Origin: JACMLD01 sp047602295 | GTDB taxonomy: Bacteria; Bacteroidota; Bacteroidia; Chitinophagales; Chitinophagaceae | Assembly (NCBI GenBank): GCA_047602295.1 | Contig: JASGHP010000001.1 | Location: forward strand, 3,658,001 to 3,722,000 | DNA length: 64,000 bases | Reading direction: 5' to 3' | Shown here: in pieces, positions 16,995 to 26,592 of the stretch | How the letters are laid out: the number at the start of each line of letters is the position of its first letter | Numbering within the stretch: the stretch's first letter is position 1 | Translations under genes and position numbers: made by a program | Notes under the pieces: model-generated | What the model was told of the DNA's origin: nothing | What the model saw: only the letters and a program-made list of their open reading frames with translations | The model's database searches: none

Positions 16995-18863
16995 TCAGAG
17001 ATAGATAATTCTTTTTTTCTTCATTTCAGCTTCCAGTTTCTTCTGTTGCAATATGATTGCTTTCTGGCTTTCCTCCGCTTTCAGGCTGGCGTCTTTCAGT
17101 AGTTGATCCTGTTCTGCAAGTTGACGGCTTAGTGCTTCACGATTTGCTTCAGACAATTGATACAATTTTAATTCCTGGTTTTGCCTGTATGCATCCTGCA
17201 CAAGCTGCAACTGTTGCAAATTTGCCTGTCCTTTTACCTCTGCATTTATCTGCTGCCAGTTAAGGCTTTTCAGTTGGCGCTCAATTTCAGTTTTTAGTTT
17301 TGCCAAATTTTTATTGCCAGCTTTCAATTGCTTTTCAATGCTTGCCCAGTTAAGCTGATTAAGCGCTTTCTGTGTTTTCAGCATAGCGTCATTGGCCATT
17401 TTCTCATTGTACGTTTCGCCTTTTTGTTTGGGCATAGCGGTATCCTGCATCAATTGAAAAGAGAAGCTGCTACCAGGAACATATGGCTCGGGAACTGCAT
17501 CACTTTCTTCTGTTTCCTCTGCGGCCGGCACTTTAGGCGCTGCTTTTTGTGGCAATGCAAAATCAATGGTTGTTTTATTGGCTACATTTTGCAGCGTCGC
17601 TTCCCTGTCCTCATCTTCTGGCAATGCTGTGGTAAACAACAGTGCCTGATTTTCAGCTTTTATTTTTTCTGTCAATACTTTGCTTACAGATGCAGTAGCC
17701 GACATTTTTAATTCAGTTAGCACTTTGCTTACCTGTGCATTTTCTTTAGCTGCCGGTGATTGTTTAATTGCCAGGTTGCTGGCAGGTGTATTTGCCTCAT
17801 CGTTTAAATGTGTGCCGGCAGGCGATTCAGCAAAAGCCAACGCAAGGTTTACTTCACCCAGGTTGTCTACAGCAATTCTTGCAGGGTTTACTGTTGCTAT
17901 AAAAACAAGCAAAAGCAATGCAAGAAGACATGCGCCTAACCGGTAGAATCCGATTTTTTTATTTTCTAATCCCATGATGCGCTCAATGCGTTGCATAAGT
18001 TGTTGCTGATTTTTGCCGCTGGCTGCAATGCCATAGGTAACAGGCAGCATCCTGTTTTTCTCAAGCATAAGCAGGGCAGAGGCATAATTATGTGGATGGT
18101 ATTGAAATTGTATCACCATATCATCGCAACTGTATTCTCTTTCTTTGCGAATGCTGCGTGTAAGTTGTTTTACAAACGGGTTGAAGAAGAAAAGGATATC
18201 AACACTGGCCACAAAAATATTTACCAAATAATCGTTGCGGCGGATATGAACAAGCTCGTGCAACAATACAGCTTCCAGTTGTGCTGTGGTTAAATTTGCA
18301 AGACAAGCCGCCGGCAAAAGTATTACTGGCTTAAAAAAGCCAATTACCTGTGGAGTATCTATATAAACAGATAACATTGCTCTTACTTCTTTCTTAATGC
18401 CCAGTTGAGCAGCTACGTCTTTTACATACATGCGCCACTGGCCGTTCATTTTTGAAACGCCATTGTTTTGAAGGCTGCCTGCACGGCGTACAAACAAACA
18501 AAATTTGATTAAAAGAAAGCATACACAGGCTATATACAATAAGGAAGCCCAGGGCACCATCGCATCTATTGCAGCATTGGCGCTGTTCCAAAGCGATGAA
18601 TATTGCTGACTATTAAATACCCAGCCATCTGCACTAAAAGCAGTTTCGTTGGTATAATATTTCCATGACAACCCAATTATAAAGCTGAACGTGCCGCAAG
18701 CAAGCAGGAATAATGCAATGCTATGCCTTGCGGATGCACTCAGTTTTTTAATGCTGTCTGTAATGGTTCTGTAAAGCAGCCAGCAGATAGCAAATTGCCA
18801 GAGGCTGTTTAGAAGAGCCCAACCAAGGGCTTTCAGGAAGGGGGAAGCAGCAAAGAATAACAT
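16995..18863 (-). CDS. BlaR1/MecR1-type M56 membrane peptidase
   Basis: A 622-residue integral membrane protein. Four membrane helices lie at about 10-30, 48-68, 103-124 and 312-335. The zinc-peptidase motif HELVH (residues 202-206) with the following RRND is typical of M56. IERIMG just before the last membrane helix is also characteristic. The extracytoplasmic C-terminal region (about 340-622) has no penicillin-binding motifs; it is low-complexity, then a long K/Q/E/L-rich coiled coil from about 490. The gene lies six bases downstream of a BlaI-type repressor gene. It presumably senses an envelope signal and triggers repressor loss. A beta-lactam ligand is not supported. Confidence 0.9.
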   Translation of the reverse strand: MLFFAASPFLKALGWALLNSLWQFAICWLLYRTITDSIKKLSASARHSIALFLLACGTFSFIIGLSWKYYTNETAFSADGWVFNSQQYSSLWNSANAAIDAMVPWASLLYIACVCFLLIKFCLFVRRAGSLQNNGVSKMNGQWRMYVKDVAAQLGIKKEVRAMLSVYIDTPQVIGFFKPVILLPAACLANLTTAQLEAVLLHELVHIRRNDYLVNIFVASVDILFFFNPFVKQLTRSIRKEREYSCDDMVIQFQYHPHNYASALLMLEKNRMLPVTYGIAASGKNQQQLMQRIERIMGLENKKIGFYRLGACLLALLLLVFIATVNPARIAVDNLGEVNLALAFAESPAGTHLNDEANTPASNLAIKQSPAAKENAQVSKVLTELKMSATASVSKVLTEKIKAENQALLFTTALPEDEDREATLQNVANKTTIDFALPQKAAPKVPAAEETEESDAVPEPYVPGSSFSFQLMQDTAMPKQKGETYNEKMANDAMLKTQKALNQLNWASIEKQLKAGNKNLAKLKTEIERQLKSLNWQQINAEVKGQANLQQLQLVQDAYRQNQELKLYQLSEANREALSRQLAEQDQLLKDASLKAEESQKAIILQQKKLEAEMKKKRIIYL

Positions 18864-18869
18864 TACTGA

Positions 18870-19250
18870 TTATTTTTTCAGGTTATCGAGCAGTTTTTGA
18901 ATCTCCTCAATTTCTTGTTCACTGGCTTTATAGTTTCCAAGGGCCTGTATCACCAATTGGCCGGGCGAGCCCCCAAACAAACCATCAATCATCCTGCTCA
19001 TCATGTGCTTTTGCGTTTTCTCTTTACTGATGGCGGCAGTATAATAATGCGCCCTGGTAGACTTATCTCTTTTCACAAGGCCTTTGTCGTTCATAATCTG
19101 CATCAGCTTTAATGTGGTGGTGTATCCCACATCTTTGGTTTTGGCCAGTTCTTCGTGCACATCCCTCACACTTGCCAAACCCTTATCCCAGATTACCCGC
19201 AGTATTTCCAGTTCCCCTTCTGTAGGCTTTAAGTTTTTTGAAGTTGACAT
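18870..19250 (-). CDS. BlaI/MecI/CopY-family transcriptional repressor
   Basis: A 126-residue protein with the winged helix of the family: PTEGELEILRVIWDKGLASVRDVHEEL and VGYTTTLKLMQIMNDKGLVKRDKSTRAHYY. The helical dimerisation tail (residues about 85-126) contains MMSRMIDGLFGGSP, the segment where the family is cleaved or dimerises. It is the first gene of a two-gene operon with the M56 sensor. Target genes are unknown; autoregulation of the operon is typical of the family. Confidence 0.92.
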   Translation of the reverse strand: MSTSKNLKPTEGELEILRVIWDKGLASVRDVHEELAKTKDVGYTTTLKLMQIMNDKGLVKRDKSTRAHYYTAAISKEKTQKHMMSRMIDGLFGGSPGQLVIQALGNYKASEQEIEEIQKLLDNLKK

Positions 19251-19364
19251 AATTCAAGACTTTGGCACTAATATACGACTATTTTCGTAATGAAGTCATT
19301 TGTTTTTCCACGCTTGTGGATTGTATTGATAAAGTCGGGGAAGAAGAGAAAATGTTACAGGGAA

Positions 19365-19535
19365 AGTGGTAAGTGGTGAGAAAGTTGTAAGTGCTAAGTT
19401 TTAAGTGATAAGTTGGAGGAAGGTTGAAGGTTTAGGGTTTAAGGTTTGGGATGAGGGTGTAAAATTCTGTTTAGCTGATTACAATTGGGCAACCTTCAAC
19501 CTTATGCCCTTTACCTTTCATCTTTCACCCTTGTA
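19365..19535. repeat. Degenerate inverted low-complexity array
   Basis: 19365-19420 repeats GTAAGTG/TAAGTTT words like those at 441-557. 19423-19460 repeats AAGGTTTAGGG-type words, and 19490-19530 holds their reverse complement (CAACCTTCAACC, then CCCTTTACC). The halves can pair imperfectly. The gap 19251-19615 contains no gene apart from the terminator at its distal end. Confidence 0.6.
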
Positions 19536-19540
19536 CAAAA

Positions 19541-19572
19541 AAATAAGCCCGATGTAGAAACAACGGGCTTAT
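19541..19572 (-). terminator. Intrinsic terminator after hppA
   Basis: On the minus strand ATAAGCCCG pairs with CGGGCTTAT across a loop of 10-12 bases, followed by seven T residues. Confidence 0.75.
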
Positions 19573-19615
19573 CGGTATTATGTACCTAATTAATGCAATG
19601 CGAATATATTTCTTT

Positions 19616-22036
19616 TTATTGAATTTTAATAGAAAAGTTCAAATCTTTTTTTTCGCCAAGGTACTGACGGTATTTGTTGACAATTTCCTCTGACTGTTTT
19701 TTATCATTGATTGTCAGTTCGCCATTTTTCCAGTTTACGGAAAGATTACCATTGTTGTCCATTTTATCAGCTTGCAAAGCAGCTACCAGTTTCTCAATCT
19801 CATTTTTTGGATCATTGCCATTGATGGTAACGGTAGTTTCTTTAGCGTCATCCTTATTGCTGATGATGCTTACTTCCATCTTTCTTTCCATCTTGACTTC
19901 TGCTGTGCCTGCATTGGTATGATGCAATACCGCAAGGGTTGGAGCAATTACCAATGAAACAATTGACATAAGTTTAATCAAAATATTCATAGATGGGCCT
20001 GACGTATCTTTAAAAGGATCACCAACAGTATCACCTGTTACAGAAGCTTTGTGCGGATCAGAACCTTTATAATAAATCTGACCATTTATGTCTACGCCTT
20101 TCTCAAAAGATTTCTTGGCATTGTCCCATGCACCACCGGCGTTGTTTTGAAACATACCCAACAATACGCCGCTTACAGTAGCGCCTGCCAGGAAACCGCC
20201 CAACACTTCGGGGCCAAAAGCAAAACCTATAATTAAAGGAGAAATAATTGCAATAGCGCCTGGCAACATCATCTTTCTGATAGAAGCTTGTGTAGAGATA
20301 GCCACGCATTTATCATATTCTGGCTTTCCGGTTCCTTCCATAATGCCTGCAATGGTGCGGAACTGGCGACGCACTTCTTCCACCATTGACATAGCAGCTT
20401 CACCCACGGCACGTATAGCCAGTGATGAAAATATGAATGGAATCATAGCACCTACAAACAAACCTGCCAGTACAGGTGCTTTATAAATATCAATACCAGA
20501 AATACCGGATATGCCCACAAAAGCAGCAAACAAAGCAAGTGCTGTTAATGCCGCAGAAGCAATAGCAAAACCTTTACCTGTTGCTGCGGTAGTATTACCC
20601 ACAGCATCCAGTATATCTGTTTTTTCACGAACATCTTTTGGCAGTTCGCTCATTTCAGCAATACCACCAGCATTATCTGCAATAGGGCCGAATGCATCAA
20701 TAGCCAATTGCATAGCTGTTGTTGCCATCATACCTGCTGCTGCAATAGCAACACCATACAAACCTGCACACCAGAAAGAAAGGTAGATACCAGCAGCCAA
20801 TACAAGTATAGGAAGGAATGTACTTTCCATACCCATAGCAAGACCACCAATAATGTTTGTAGCGTGACCTGTAGAAGACTGACGGATAATACTCATTACA
20901 GGGCGTTTACCCATTGCAGTGTAATATTCTGTAATCATGCTCATCAGCGTACCTACCGCAAGACCTACCATGATGGCGCCAAAAACGCCATTTTTAGAAA
21001 ACTCATGACCACGAAGGGTCATTGTATCGGGCAGTAAATAGTTAACCAGGAAGTAAGAACCAATAGCTGTGAGCACGATAGAACCCCAGTTACCCATGTT
21101 AAGGGCTTTCTGTACTGCTGCAGTGCTGTTACCAGTAGATTCTGCTATGCGAACAAAGAAAGTTCCTATAATAGAAAAAATGATACCAAGAGCGGCAATC
21201 AGCATTGGCAATAAGATGGGAGACAGACCGCCGAAAGCATCACCTGATGCATTGGTTTCTCTACCCAATACCATGGTAGCAAGTACAGTGGCAACATAAG
21301 AACCAAACAAGTCGGCACCCATACCAGCCACATCACCAACGTTATCACCCACATTATCTGCAATAGTAGCAGGGTTGCGGGGATCATCTTCAGGGATGCC
21401 CGCTTCTACTTTACCTACTAGGTCGGCACCTACGTCTGCAGCTTTTGTATAAATACCGCCGCCTACACGTGCAAACAGAGCAATTGATTCTGCACCCAGT
21501 GAAAAGCCAGTAAGCACTTCAATGGTTTTTTCCATTTCTGCGCTATCAACCGGTGCATCTGGCGCAAAAATCATTTTTAGTATAATAAATAAGCTACCTA
21601 AGCCTAGTACGGCGAGACCCGCAACGCCCAAACCCATTACGCTACCGCCGGTAAAAGAAACGGCCAGCGCTTTAGATAAACTGGTACGGGCTGCATGTGC
21701 TGTGCGCACATTTGCTTTGGTGGCAATGCGCATACCGATAAAACCGGCCAGTGCACTAAATACGGCACCAATAACAAAAGCAATAGCAATGGTGGGGCTT
21801 GATTTTGGATTGGAATAACCCATAACACCCAGTAACAAACCCGCAATAACAACAAAATAGGTAAGGATTTTATATTCTGCTTTCAAAAAAGCCATAGCAC
21901 CTTCTGCTATGTATTTTGCAATTTCCTGCATACGGTCGTTACCTGCATCTTGCTTGGAAACCCATGCACTTCTTACGGCTGTAAACAAGAGGCCAAGAAC
22001 GCCCATTGCCGGAACTACATAAAACAATTTGTTCAT
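19616..22036 (-). CDS. hppA: Membrane-bound ion-translocating pyrophosphatase
   Basis: An 806-residue polytopic enzyme that couples hydrolysis of pyrophosphate to H+ and/or Na+ pumping across the cytoplasmic membrane. Signature segments are present: GGGIYTKAADVGADLVGKVE and DDPRNPATIADNVGDNVGD (pyrophosphate/Mg site), and DAFGPIADNAGGIAEMS. GNTTAATGKG carries Ala and Gly at the two positions that mark potassium-dependent members (potassium-independent ones have Lys and Thr). The usual core ends with IKLMSIVSLVIAP near residue 700. About 100 extra polar residues follow, rich in K, N and E. A TAnnTTTG element is readable on the minus strand at 22074-22081, about 40 bases before the ATG. Confidence 0.95.
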   Translation of the reverse strand: MNKLFYVVPAMGVLGLLFTAVRSAWVSKQDAGNDRMQEIAKYIAEGAMAFLKAEYKILTYFVVIAGLLLGVMGYSNPKSSPTIAIAFVIGAVFSALAGFIGMRIATKANVRTAHAARTSLSKALAVSFTGGSVMGLGVAGLAVLGLGSLFIILKMIFAPDAPVDSAEMEKTIEVLTGFSLGAESIALFARVGGGIYTKAADVGADLVGKVEAGIPEDDPRNPATIADNVGDNVGDVAGMGADLFGSYVATVLATMVLGRETNASGDAFGGLSPILLPMLIAALGIIFSIIGTFFVRIAESTGNSTAAVQKALNMGNWGSIVLTAIGSYFLVNYLLPDTMTLRGHEFSKNGVFGAIMVGLAVGTLMSMITEYYTAMGKRPVMSIIRQSSTGHATNIIGGLAMGMESTFLPILVLAAGIYLSFWCAGLYGVAIAAAGMMATTAMQLAIDAFGPIADNAGGIAEMSELPKDVREKTDILDAVGNTTAATGKGFAIASAALTALALFAAFVGISGISGIDIYKAPVLAGLFVGAMIPFIFSSLAIRAVGEAAMSMVEEVRRQFRTIAGIMEGTGKPEYDKCVAISTQASIRKMMLPGAIAIISPLIIGFAFGPEVLGGFLAGATVSGVLLGMFQNNAGGAWDNAKKSFEKGVDINGQIYYKGSDPHKASVTGDTVGDPFKDTSGPSMNILIKLMSIVSLVIAPTLAVLHHTNAGTAEVKMERKMEVSIISNKDDAKETTVTINGNDPKNEIEKLVAALQADKMDNNGNLSVNWKNGELTINDKKQSEEIVNKYRQYLGEKKDLNFSIKIQ

Positions 22037-22230
22037 AGTGTTTTTGTTGTCTTTTGATTGATTTTCAGGGATGCAAAAATAGGGTAAAGGCCATTAAAAT
22101 AATAGATTGGCCGTTTTTTTTTGATGGCTCCAAAAGGCAGGACGGAGCTAGTGGTTAGAGGCCAGTGGCTGGTGGGTTTTGAGGAATTGGAGATCATTGG
22201 CGAAGCGGCAGCAATTATAGTAATATAAAA

Positions 22231-22262
22231 AAGCGTGGGGTGCGACACTCGCACCCCACCAG
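22231..22262 (-). terminator. Intrinsic terminator after the AsmA-family gene
   Basis: On the minus strand GTGGGGTGCG pairs perfectly with CGCACCCCAC across a five-base loop, followed by a T-run. Very stable. Confidence 0.85.
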
Positions 22263-22288
22263 CTTCTAACTATTTACTATTCGCTTTA

Positions 22289-24994
22289 TTATTGCTGCTT
22301 CGTGCTATCAACAGCTTTTTTCTTCTTAAATGGATTGATGTTTTGCAAAAGGCCTTTCGCAGATTCTTCTATATTCTTCTTGCCGTCTGTATTGCCAGCT
22401 TTGCTGGTGTCGTTGCCTTTCAGCAATTGCTTTTTCAATTCATCAGCGGCTGTTTGTACGGCCTGTTTCTTTAATGAAGCAATGGTATCTTTTACAGCGG
22501 AAGTAACTGCATTTTTAGTGCTGTCTATTTTCGCTTTAGCAAAATCGGTGGCTTGCTGTTTTAGATCCTGCGCAAGGGAAGAGCCGGCTTGTTTCAAATC
22601 TGTTTTTATAACCGGGCTGGTAATAGTGCCACCCATGTTTACTTTCAGGTTGATAACATCGCTGAGTTTTAACGGTACACCTTTATTATTAACTTGGCTG
22701 ATAAGACCATTTACATAAGCATTGCCCTTATCGCCCATCAATGAACGTGGCAACTTCATATTAATAATGTAATCAAGCGACTGATCAAAACCATGCATGC
22801 CGCCAATCTCCATGTCAATGTCTTTTACTTTTACGGTAAATGGTTTTACCAACACCTTGCCATTGGCAAATTCTATATAATTTTTGATGTCTTTCAATGA
22901 AAACGATTCAAGTTCTTTTACATTCAGCAAACTTGCCATTTTTTCTACCGGAGCAAACTTTTTCAGGAAACCTTCTATCAATAACAGGTTGCCATTGCCG
23001 GTAAGAGAAGCCAAATCCGGCATCATATCTCCACCCAGTTTGCCCGTAAACGTTAGTTGCGAGCTTAGTTTACCTGAAAGGAATTTTCCGATAGGCATTA
23101 GTTTCTGTACAGTATTGAAAGCATTAAATGTTTTTTCTACATCAAAATTCTTTACATCGTACGTTAAACTGATATCTGGTTTCTTTTTATCTTTTTTAGT
23201 AGAGTAGGAGCCGCTTACATTCATGGTGCCATCCAGCAGGCTGCTCTTTACATTGTTGAGACTTACCGTTTCATCTTTAATAAGCAAAGAACCGGATAGA
23301 TCCTGCATGTCTATTTTATCATAATGCACTTTGCCTACCCCTGCGTTAACTGTAAAATCAAGATTGGCAGGAACCGGGAATGGTGCAGTAGAAGCTGCAT
23401 TAGTTGTAGCAGCTGTTGTATCTGCAGGAGTACCCATCCAATCATTAAGGTTCATCTGGTCGGCCTTAATATTCATAACGCCGGTTAGCGATTGATTCTG
23501 CAGTGCATATGGCAAAAGGTTATCAATAGTGGCGTTGGCGGTAAAGTTTGTTTTCTTATATTCTCCTGAGAGATCACTCAGCGTTACATTCTTTGGATTG
23601 AAACTAGCCAGCAATGTATTTAGTTTTACACCATCCAGATAATCTTTAGATGCGTAATAGAAATTATTAAGATTTACTGTGCCTGAAGCATTAAATTTCT
23701 CATATTGCTTTTTCTGCACGGCGCTCATATTGCCACTTGCACGCACATCAGCATTTAAAAGTCCTGACAGTTTGGTTCCTGCTTCCAGTTTTACTAACTG
23801 AGCAACTTTAGAAAGATCCAGTTTTCCTTTTGCTTCGCCATCAACAAACATATCGCTTACGGGTGTTTTTACCAGCAAACGAAAATCGAAAGGATCGTTG
23901 TCCATTTCTATATGTGCCTGCGGGATGTTTACAACGGTATGATCTGTTACACCATCGGGGTTATCTACTTTAACGGAGAAGTTGATGTTCTTTACAGGCT
24001 TTGGCAAGTCAGGATACTGAAAGAAACCGTCCTTAACAGCGAGGTTCAGATTGTATGCCGGTATTTGCTTGCTGCTATAAGTTCCTTTTACAAAACCGTT
24101 GAACAATGCTTTACCACTTGTTTTCACTGTGGCAAAGTCTTTCTGGTAGATAGCAGGCACCAGTGAGAGGATGTTTTTAAAATCGGTAGAAGGCGCATCG
24201 TATTTAATATCCATATTGTAAACGCTGTCGTTCACCAGTTGGAAAAAGCCTTCTGAAGTAAGTTTCAAATCATTCAGGGATATCTTATCTGTTTTAAAAC
24301 TGTATTTGCTGGTTTTATTGTCTACCTGTATATCCGCATCTACTGCAGTTTTGGTTTTAGACAAATAAGGTATACCGCCATAACTAAAATTAACTGCATC
24401 CGCAGTAGTCTTTGTAGTAAGTGTAAATAAATCGGAAGTAAAATCGCCGCTACCGGAATGATTAAGCCCAACAATCTCACTGCTCATATTGCTGCTGGCA
24501 TCATCGTACTTTATATAACCATTGTTGATGGAGTAAGACTGCAGGTTCATCTTAAATGGAGAAGACTGGGCAGTGGTTGTACTGGCCGCTGTATCAGGTT
24601 TGGTAATGTTCCAGTTGGCGGTGCTGTCTTTTAAAACAATAGCGTGTATACGGGGATTGTCTACAGTAATAGAATATATTTTGTATTCACCTCCACTGAT
24701 GATGCTCATAATATTTACAGCTACGTCAATATTCTTAGCTGAAAAAAGAGTATCTGCAGCAAACTGGTGCAAGCCTACCACCTGCATATCATTTACACCC
24801 AATGCTACTTTGGGGAAATGGCGGAAAAAAGAAATGTCCACATCTTTAAAATCAACTTTGGCTTCCAGGTTATCGTTGATTTCTTTTTTAACCAGTGCGG
24901 TTATTTTGTCTTTAAAAATAAAAGGGGCGGCAAATGCCACACCTACCAAAACTAATACAACAATGAGGGTGATTTTTACAATTTTCTTAAGCAT
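22289..24994 (-). CDS. AsmA-family envelope protein
   Basis: A 901-residue protein with one N-terminal membrane anchor (residues about 5-27) and a large periplasmic region. The start (IFKDKITALVKKEINDNLEAKVDFKDVDISFFRHFPKVAL) is the AsmA N-terminal signature. The region about 550-780 has the AsmA C-terminal pattern (LSGSLLIKDETVSLNNVKSSLLDGTMNVSGSYS and the later GNGNLLLIEG). AsmA-like proteins form long beta-groove bridges that move lipids between inner and outer membrane. The C-terminal 120 residues are lysine-rich and probably helical, as in Bacteroidota paralogues. It is a single-gene unit closed by a strong terminator. Confidence 0.88.
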   Translation of the reverse strand: MLKKIVKITLIVVLVLVGVAFAAPFIFKDKITALVKKEINDNLEAKVDFKDVDISFFRHFPKVALGVNDMQVVGLHQFAADTLFSAKNIDVAVNIMSIISGGEYKIYSITVDNPRIHAIVLKDSTANWNITKPDTAASTTTAQSSPFKMNLQSYSINNGYIKYDDASSNMSSEIVGLNHSGSGDFTSDLFTLTTKTTADAVNFSYGGIPYLSKTKTAVDADIQVDNKTSKYSFKTDKISLNDLKLTSEGFFQLVNDSVYNMDIKYDAPSTDFKNILSLVPAIYQKDFATVKTSGKALFNGFVKGTYSSKQIPAYNLNLAVKDGFFQYPDLPKPVKNINFSVKVDNPDGVTDHTVVNIPQAHIEMDNDPFDFRLLVKTPVSDMFVDGEAKGKLDLSKVAQLVKLEAGTKLSGLLNADVRASGNMSAVQKKQYEKFNASGTVNLNNFYYASKDYLDGVKLNTLLASFNPKNVTLSDLSGEYKKTNFTANATIDNLLPYALQNQSLTGVMNIKADQMNLNDWMGTPADTTAATTNAASTAPFPVPANLDFTVNAGVGKVHYDKIDMQDLSGSLLIKDETVSLNNVKSSLLDGTMNVSGSYSTKKDKKKPDISLTYDVKNFDVEKTFNAFNTVQKLMPIGKFLSGKLSSQLTFTGKLGGDMMPDLASLTGNGNLLLIEGFLKKFAPVEKMASLLNVKELESFSLKDIKNYIEFANGKVLVKPFTVKVKDIDMEIGGMHGFDQSLDYIINMKLPRSLMGDKGNAYVNGLISQVNNKGVPLKLSDVINLKVNMGGTITSPVIKTDLKQAGSSLAQDLKQQATDFAKAKIDSTKNAVTSAVKDTIASLKKQAVQTAADELKKQLLKGNDTSKAGNTDGKKNIEESAKGLLQNINPFKKKKAVDSTKQQ

Positions 24995-25130
24995 GTTTCT
25001 TTCTTTGGATCCGTTAGTAGTAATATGCCGGTAAAGCTATTCACTTAGAAAACACTTGTAGGCAACACTGTTTAATTTTTTTTATCTAGTTTTAAGCCCT
25101 TATTAATCAATTAAAAGCACGGGTGCAAAT

Positions 25131-25721
25131 ATGACGCCAGAAAGGGAGGAGCGGTTGCTCTCAGTTTTAAATAAACGGCAAAACAATATTACTGTTGTGT
25201 TGGAGAATGTGTTTGATCCGCACAATATTTCTGCGGTAATGCGTACCTGCGATGCAGTAGGCATACAGGATATTTATGTGTTGAATACAAAAATTGCCCG
25301 CCATAGAAAGTTCGGTCAGAAAAGCTCATCCAGTGCGGCAAAATGGCTTACCATACACCAATATACTGATGCAGAAGCGTGTTTTGCGGACTTAAGAAAG
25401 CATTACGATCGCATTTTAACCACACATCTCAGCAGTGATGCCATTTCCTTGCACGATATAGATTTTACAGGTTCTATTGCGTTGATATTTGGCAATGAAC
25501 ATGCAGGTGTAAGTGACGAAATAAGGGCTATGGCCGATGGTAATTTTATTATTCCGCAGGTAGGCATTATAAAATCGCTGAACATTTCTGTTGCCTGTGC
25601 TGTTACGGTGTATGAAGCCATGCGGCAAAAAACGATTGCTGGTCATTATGATAAAACCGGCCTCAGCAAAGAGCGTTATGGCGTGCTGCGTAAAGAATGG
25701 GGCTTTTTTGAAGATGAATAA
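25131..25721 (+). CDS. trmH: tRNA (guanosine-2'-O)-methyltransferase, SpoU/TrmH family
   Basis: A 196-residue SPOUT methyltransferase. The three SpoU motifs are readable: ENVFDPHNISAVMRTCDAVG (N-terminal), ALIFGNEHAGVSDE (motif 2) and IIPQVGIIKSLNISVACAVTVYEAMR (motif 3, SAM-binding knot). The ending KERYGVLRKEWGF is shared with TrmH, which makes Gm18 in tRNA. The length fits TrmH. A TlpA-like gene follows after ten bases. Confidence 0.88.
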   Translation: MTPEREERLLSVLNKRQNNITVVLENVFDPHNISAVMRTCDAVGIQDIYVLNTKIARHRKFGQKSSSSAAKWLTIHQYTDAEACFADLRKHYDRILTTHLSSDAISLHDIDFTGSIALIFGNEHAGVSDEIRAMADGNFIIPQVGIIKSLNISVACAVTVYEAMRQKTIAGHYDKTGLSKERYGVLRKEWGFFEDE

Positions 25722-25731
25722 ATGAATAGGG

Positions 25732-26214
25732 ATGAAGCAATTTTTTTTCCTTTTGCTTTTTGTAATGGCGCAGCAAATAGCCCAAAGCCAGCTATTGCAA
25801 AAAATGGATGCAGATGCATTAGCTGCCTACATTACGCATAGCCAGAAACCGCTCGTGGTAAGCTTTTGGGCCACCTGGTGCGCATCCTGCAATGAGGAGT
25901 TGCCTTATTTCATCAGCACCATCAAAGAGAAATATAAAGATTCAGTAGAGTTGCTATTGGTAAGCCTTGATATAAAATCTTATTACCCGCAAAAGATTAC
26001 AGCATTTGCTGATAAAAAGAATTACAATGTACCGCTGGCCTGGATGAGTGAAAGCAATGCAGATATATTTTGTCCTAAAATAGATCCTAAATGGAGCGGT
26101 GCCATACCTTCTACACTGATGGTGAATAATAAAACCCGGTACAGGAAATTTTATGAGACCGGCTTGTCTCCTTTGCAATTTGAAAAAAGCCTCCGAGATT
26201 TAGTTGGACTATAG
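25732..26214 (+). CDS. TlpA-like thioredoxin-fold protein
   Basis: A 160-residue exported protein with a signal peptide (MKQFFFLLLFVMAQQIAQS). The thioredoxin fold carries the redox motif WCASC, with cysteines at residues 50 and 53 preceded by VVSFWAT, and a cis-proline loop at about GAIPSTLMV. TlpA/ResA-type proteins reduce disulfides outside the cytoplasm. The gene starts ten bases after trmH and is probably co-transcribed. It precedes the ArsC-like gene by a 106-base spacer; a functional link is possible but not shown. Confidence 0.88.
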   Translation: MKQFFFLLLFVMAQQIAQSQLLQKMDADALAAYITHSQKPLVVSFWATWCASCNEELPYFISTIKEKYKDSVELLLVSLDIKSYYPQKITAFADKKNYNVPLAWMSESNADIFCPKIDPKWSGAIPSTLMVNNKTRYRKFYETGLSPLQFEKSLRDLVGL

Positions 26215-26320
26215 GTTCAAATACCCGCGACTTAAAATTTCTGTTTCCAACAATTTAACTAGTAACTGAAAAGAACTTATAACTTACGCTCTTAAAATTT
26301 ACAAACTAACCCCAACCATT

Positions 26321-26590
26321 GTGTTAAACATTGCACCAGACAAGTGGAAACATTTTTTTGTAGGTATTGCCATGGGTGCTTTTTTTCAAGGCATCGCTTT
26401 CTGGTTGCTACCCGGTCATTTTTTATTGGGAGCTTCATTAGCATTAGGTGCTGCTGTTTGCATCAGTTATGGATGGGAGTTGCTATCCCTAATAACCGGC
26501 AAGGGCCATTATGAAATTATGGACGCAGTAGCTTCTGTTATTGGTTCACTGGCGGGCATGGGCATTGTAATAGGCATATTAGCTATATAA
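26321..26590 (+). CDS. Small membrane protein with DKWKHF motif
   Basis: An 89-residue protein starting at GTG (26321). It begins with DKWKHFFVGIAMG, a motif seen in small inner-membrane proteins of the YfiM/DUF2279 type, followed by hydrophobic segments at about 15-32, 35-57 and 68-88. The conserved DKxKH near the very start favours this GTG as the true start. It ends two bases before the ArsC-like gene, so the two are translationally close. Function unknown. Confidence 0.7.
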   Translation: MLNIAPDKWKHFFVGIAMGAFFQGIAFWLLPGHFLLGASLALGAAVCISYGWELLSLITGKGHYEIMDAVASVIGSLAGMGIVIGILAI

Positions 26591-26592
26591 GT

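Noticed and set aside
16995..18863. A beta-lactam sensor role for the M56 protein
   Set aside because: The C-terminal region has no penicillin-binding motifs, and no beta-lactamase gene is present in the window.
26205..26240. A GGTTCAAATACC segment like a tRNA T-loop
   Set aside because: It overlaps the end of the TlpA-like gene, and neither an acceptor stem nor anticodon or D arms can be found around it.
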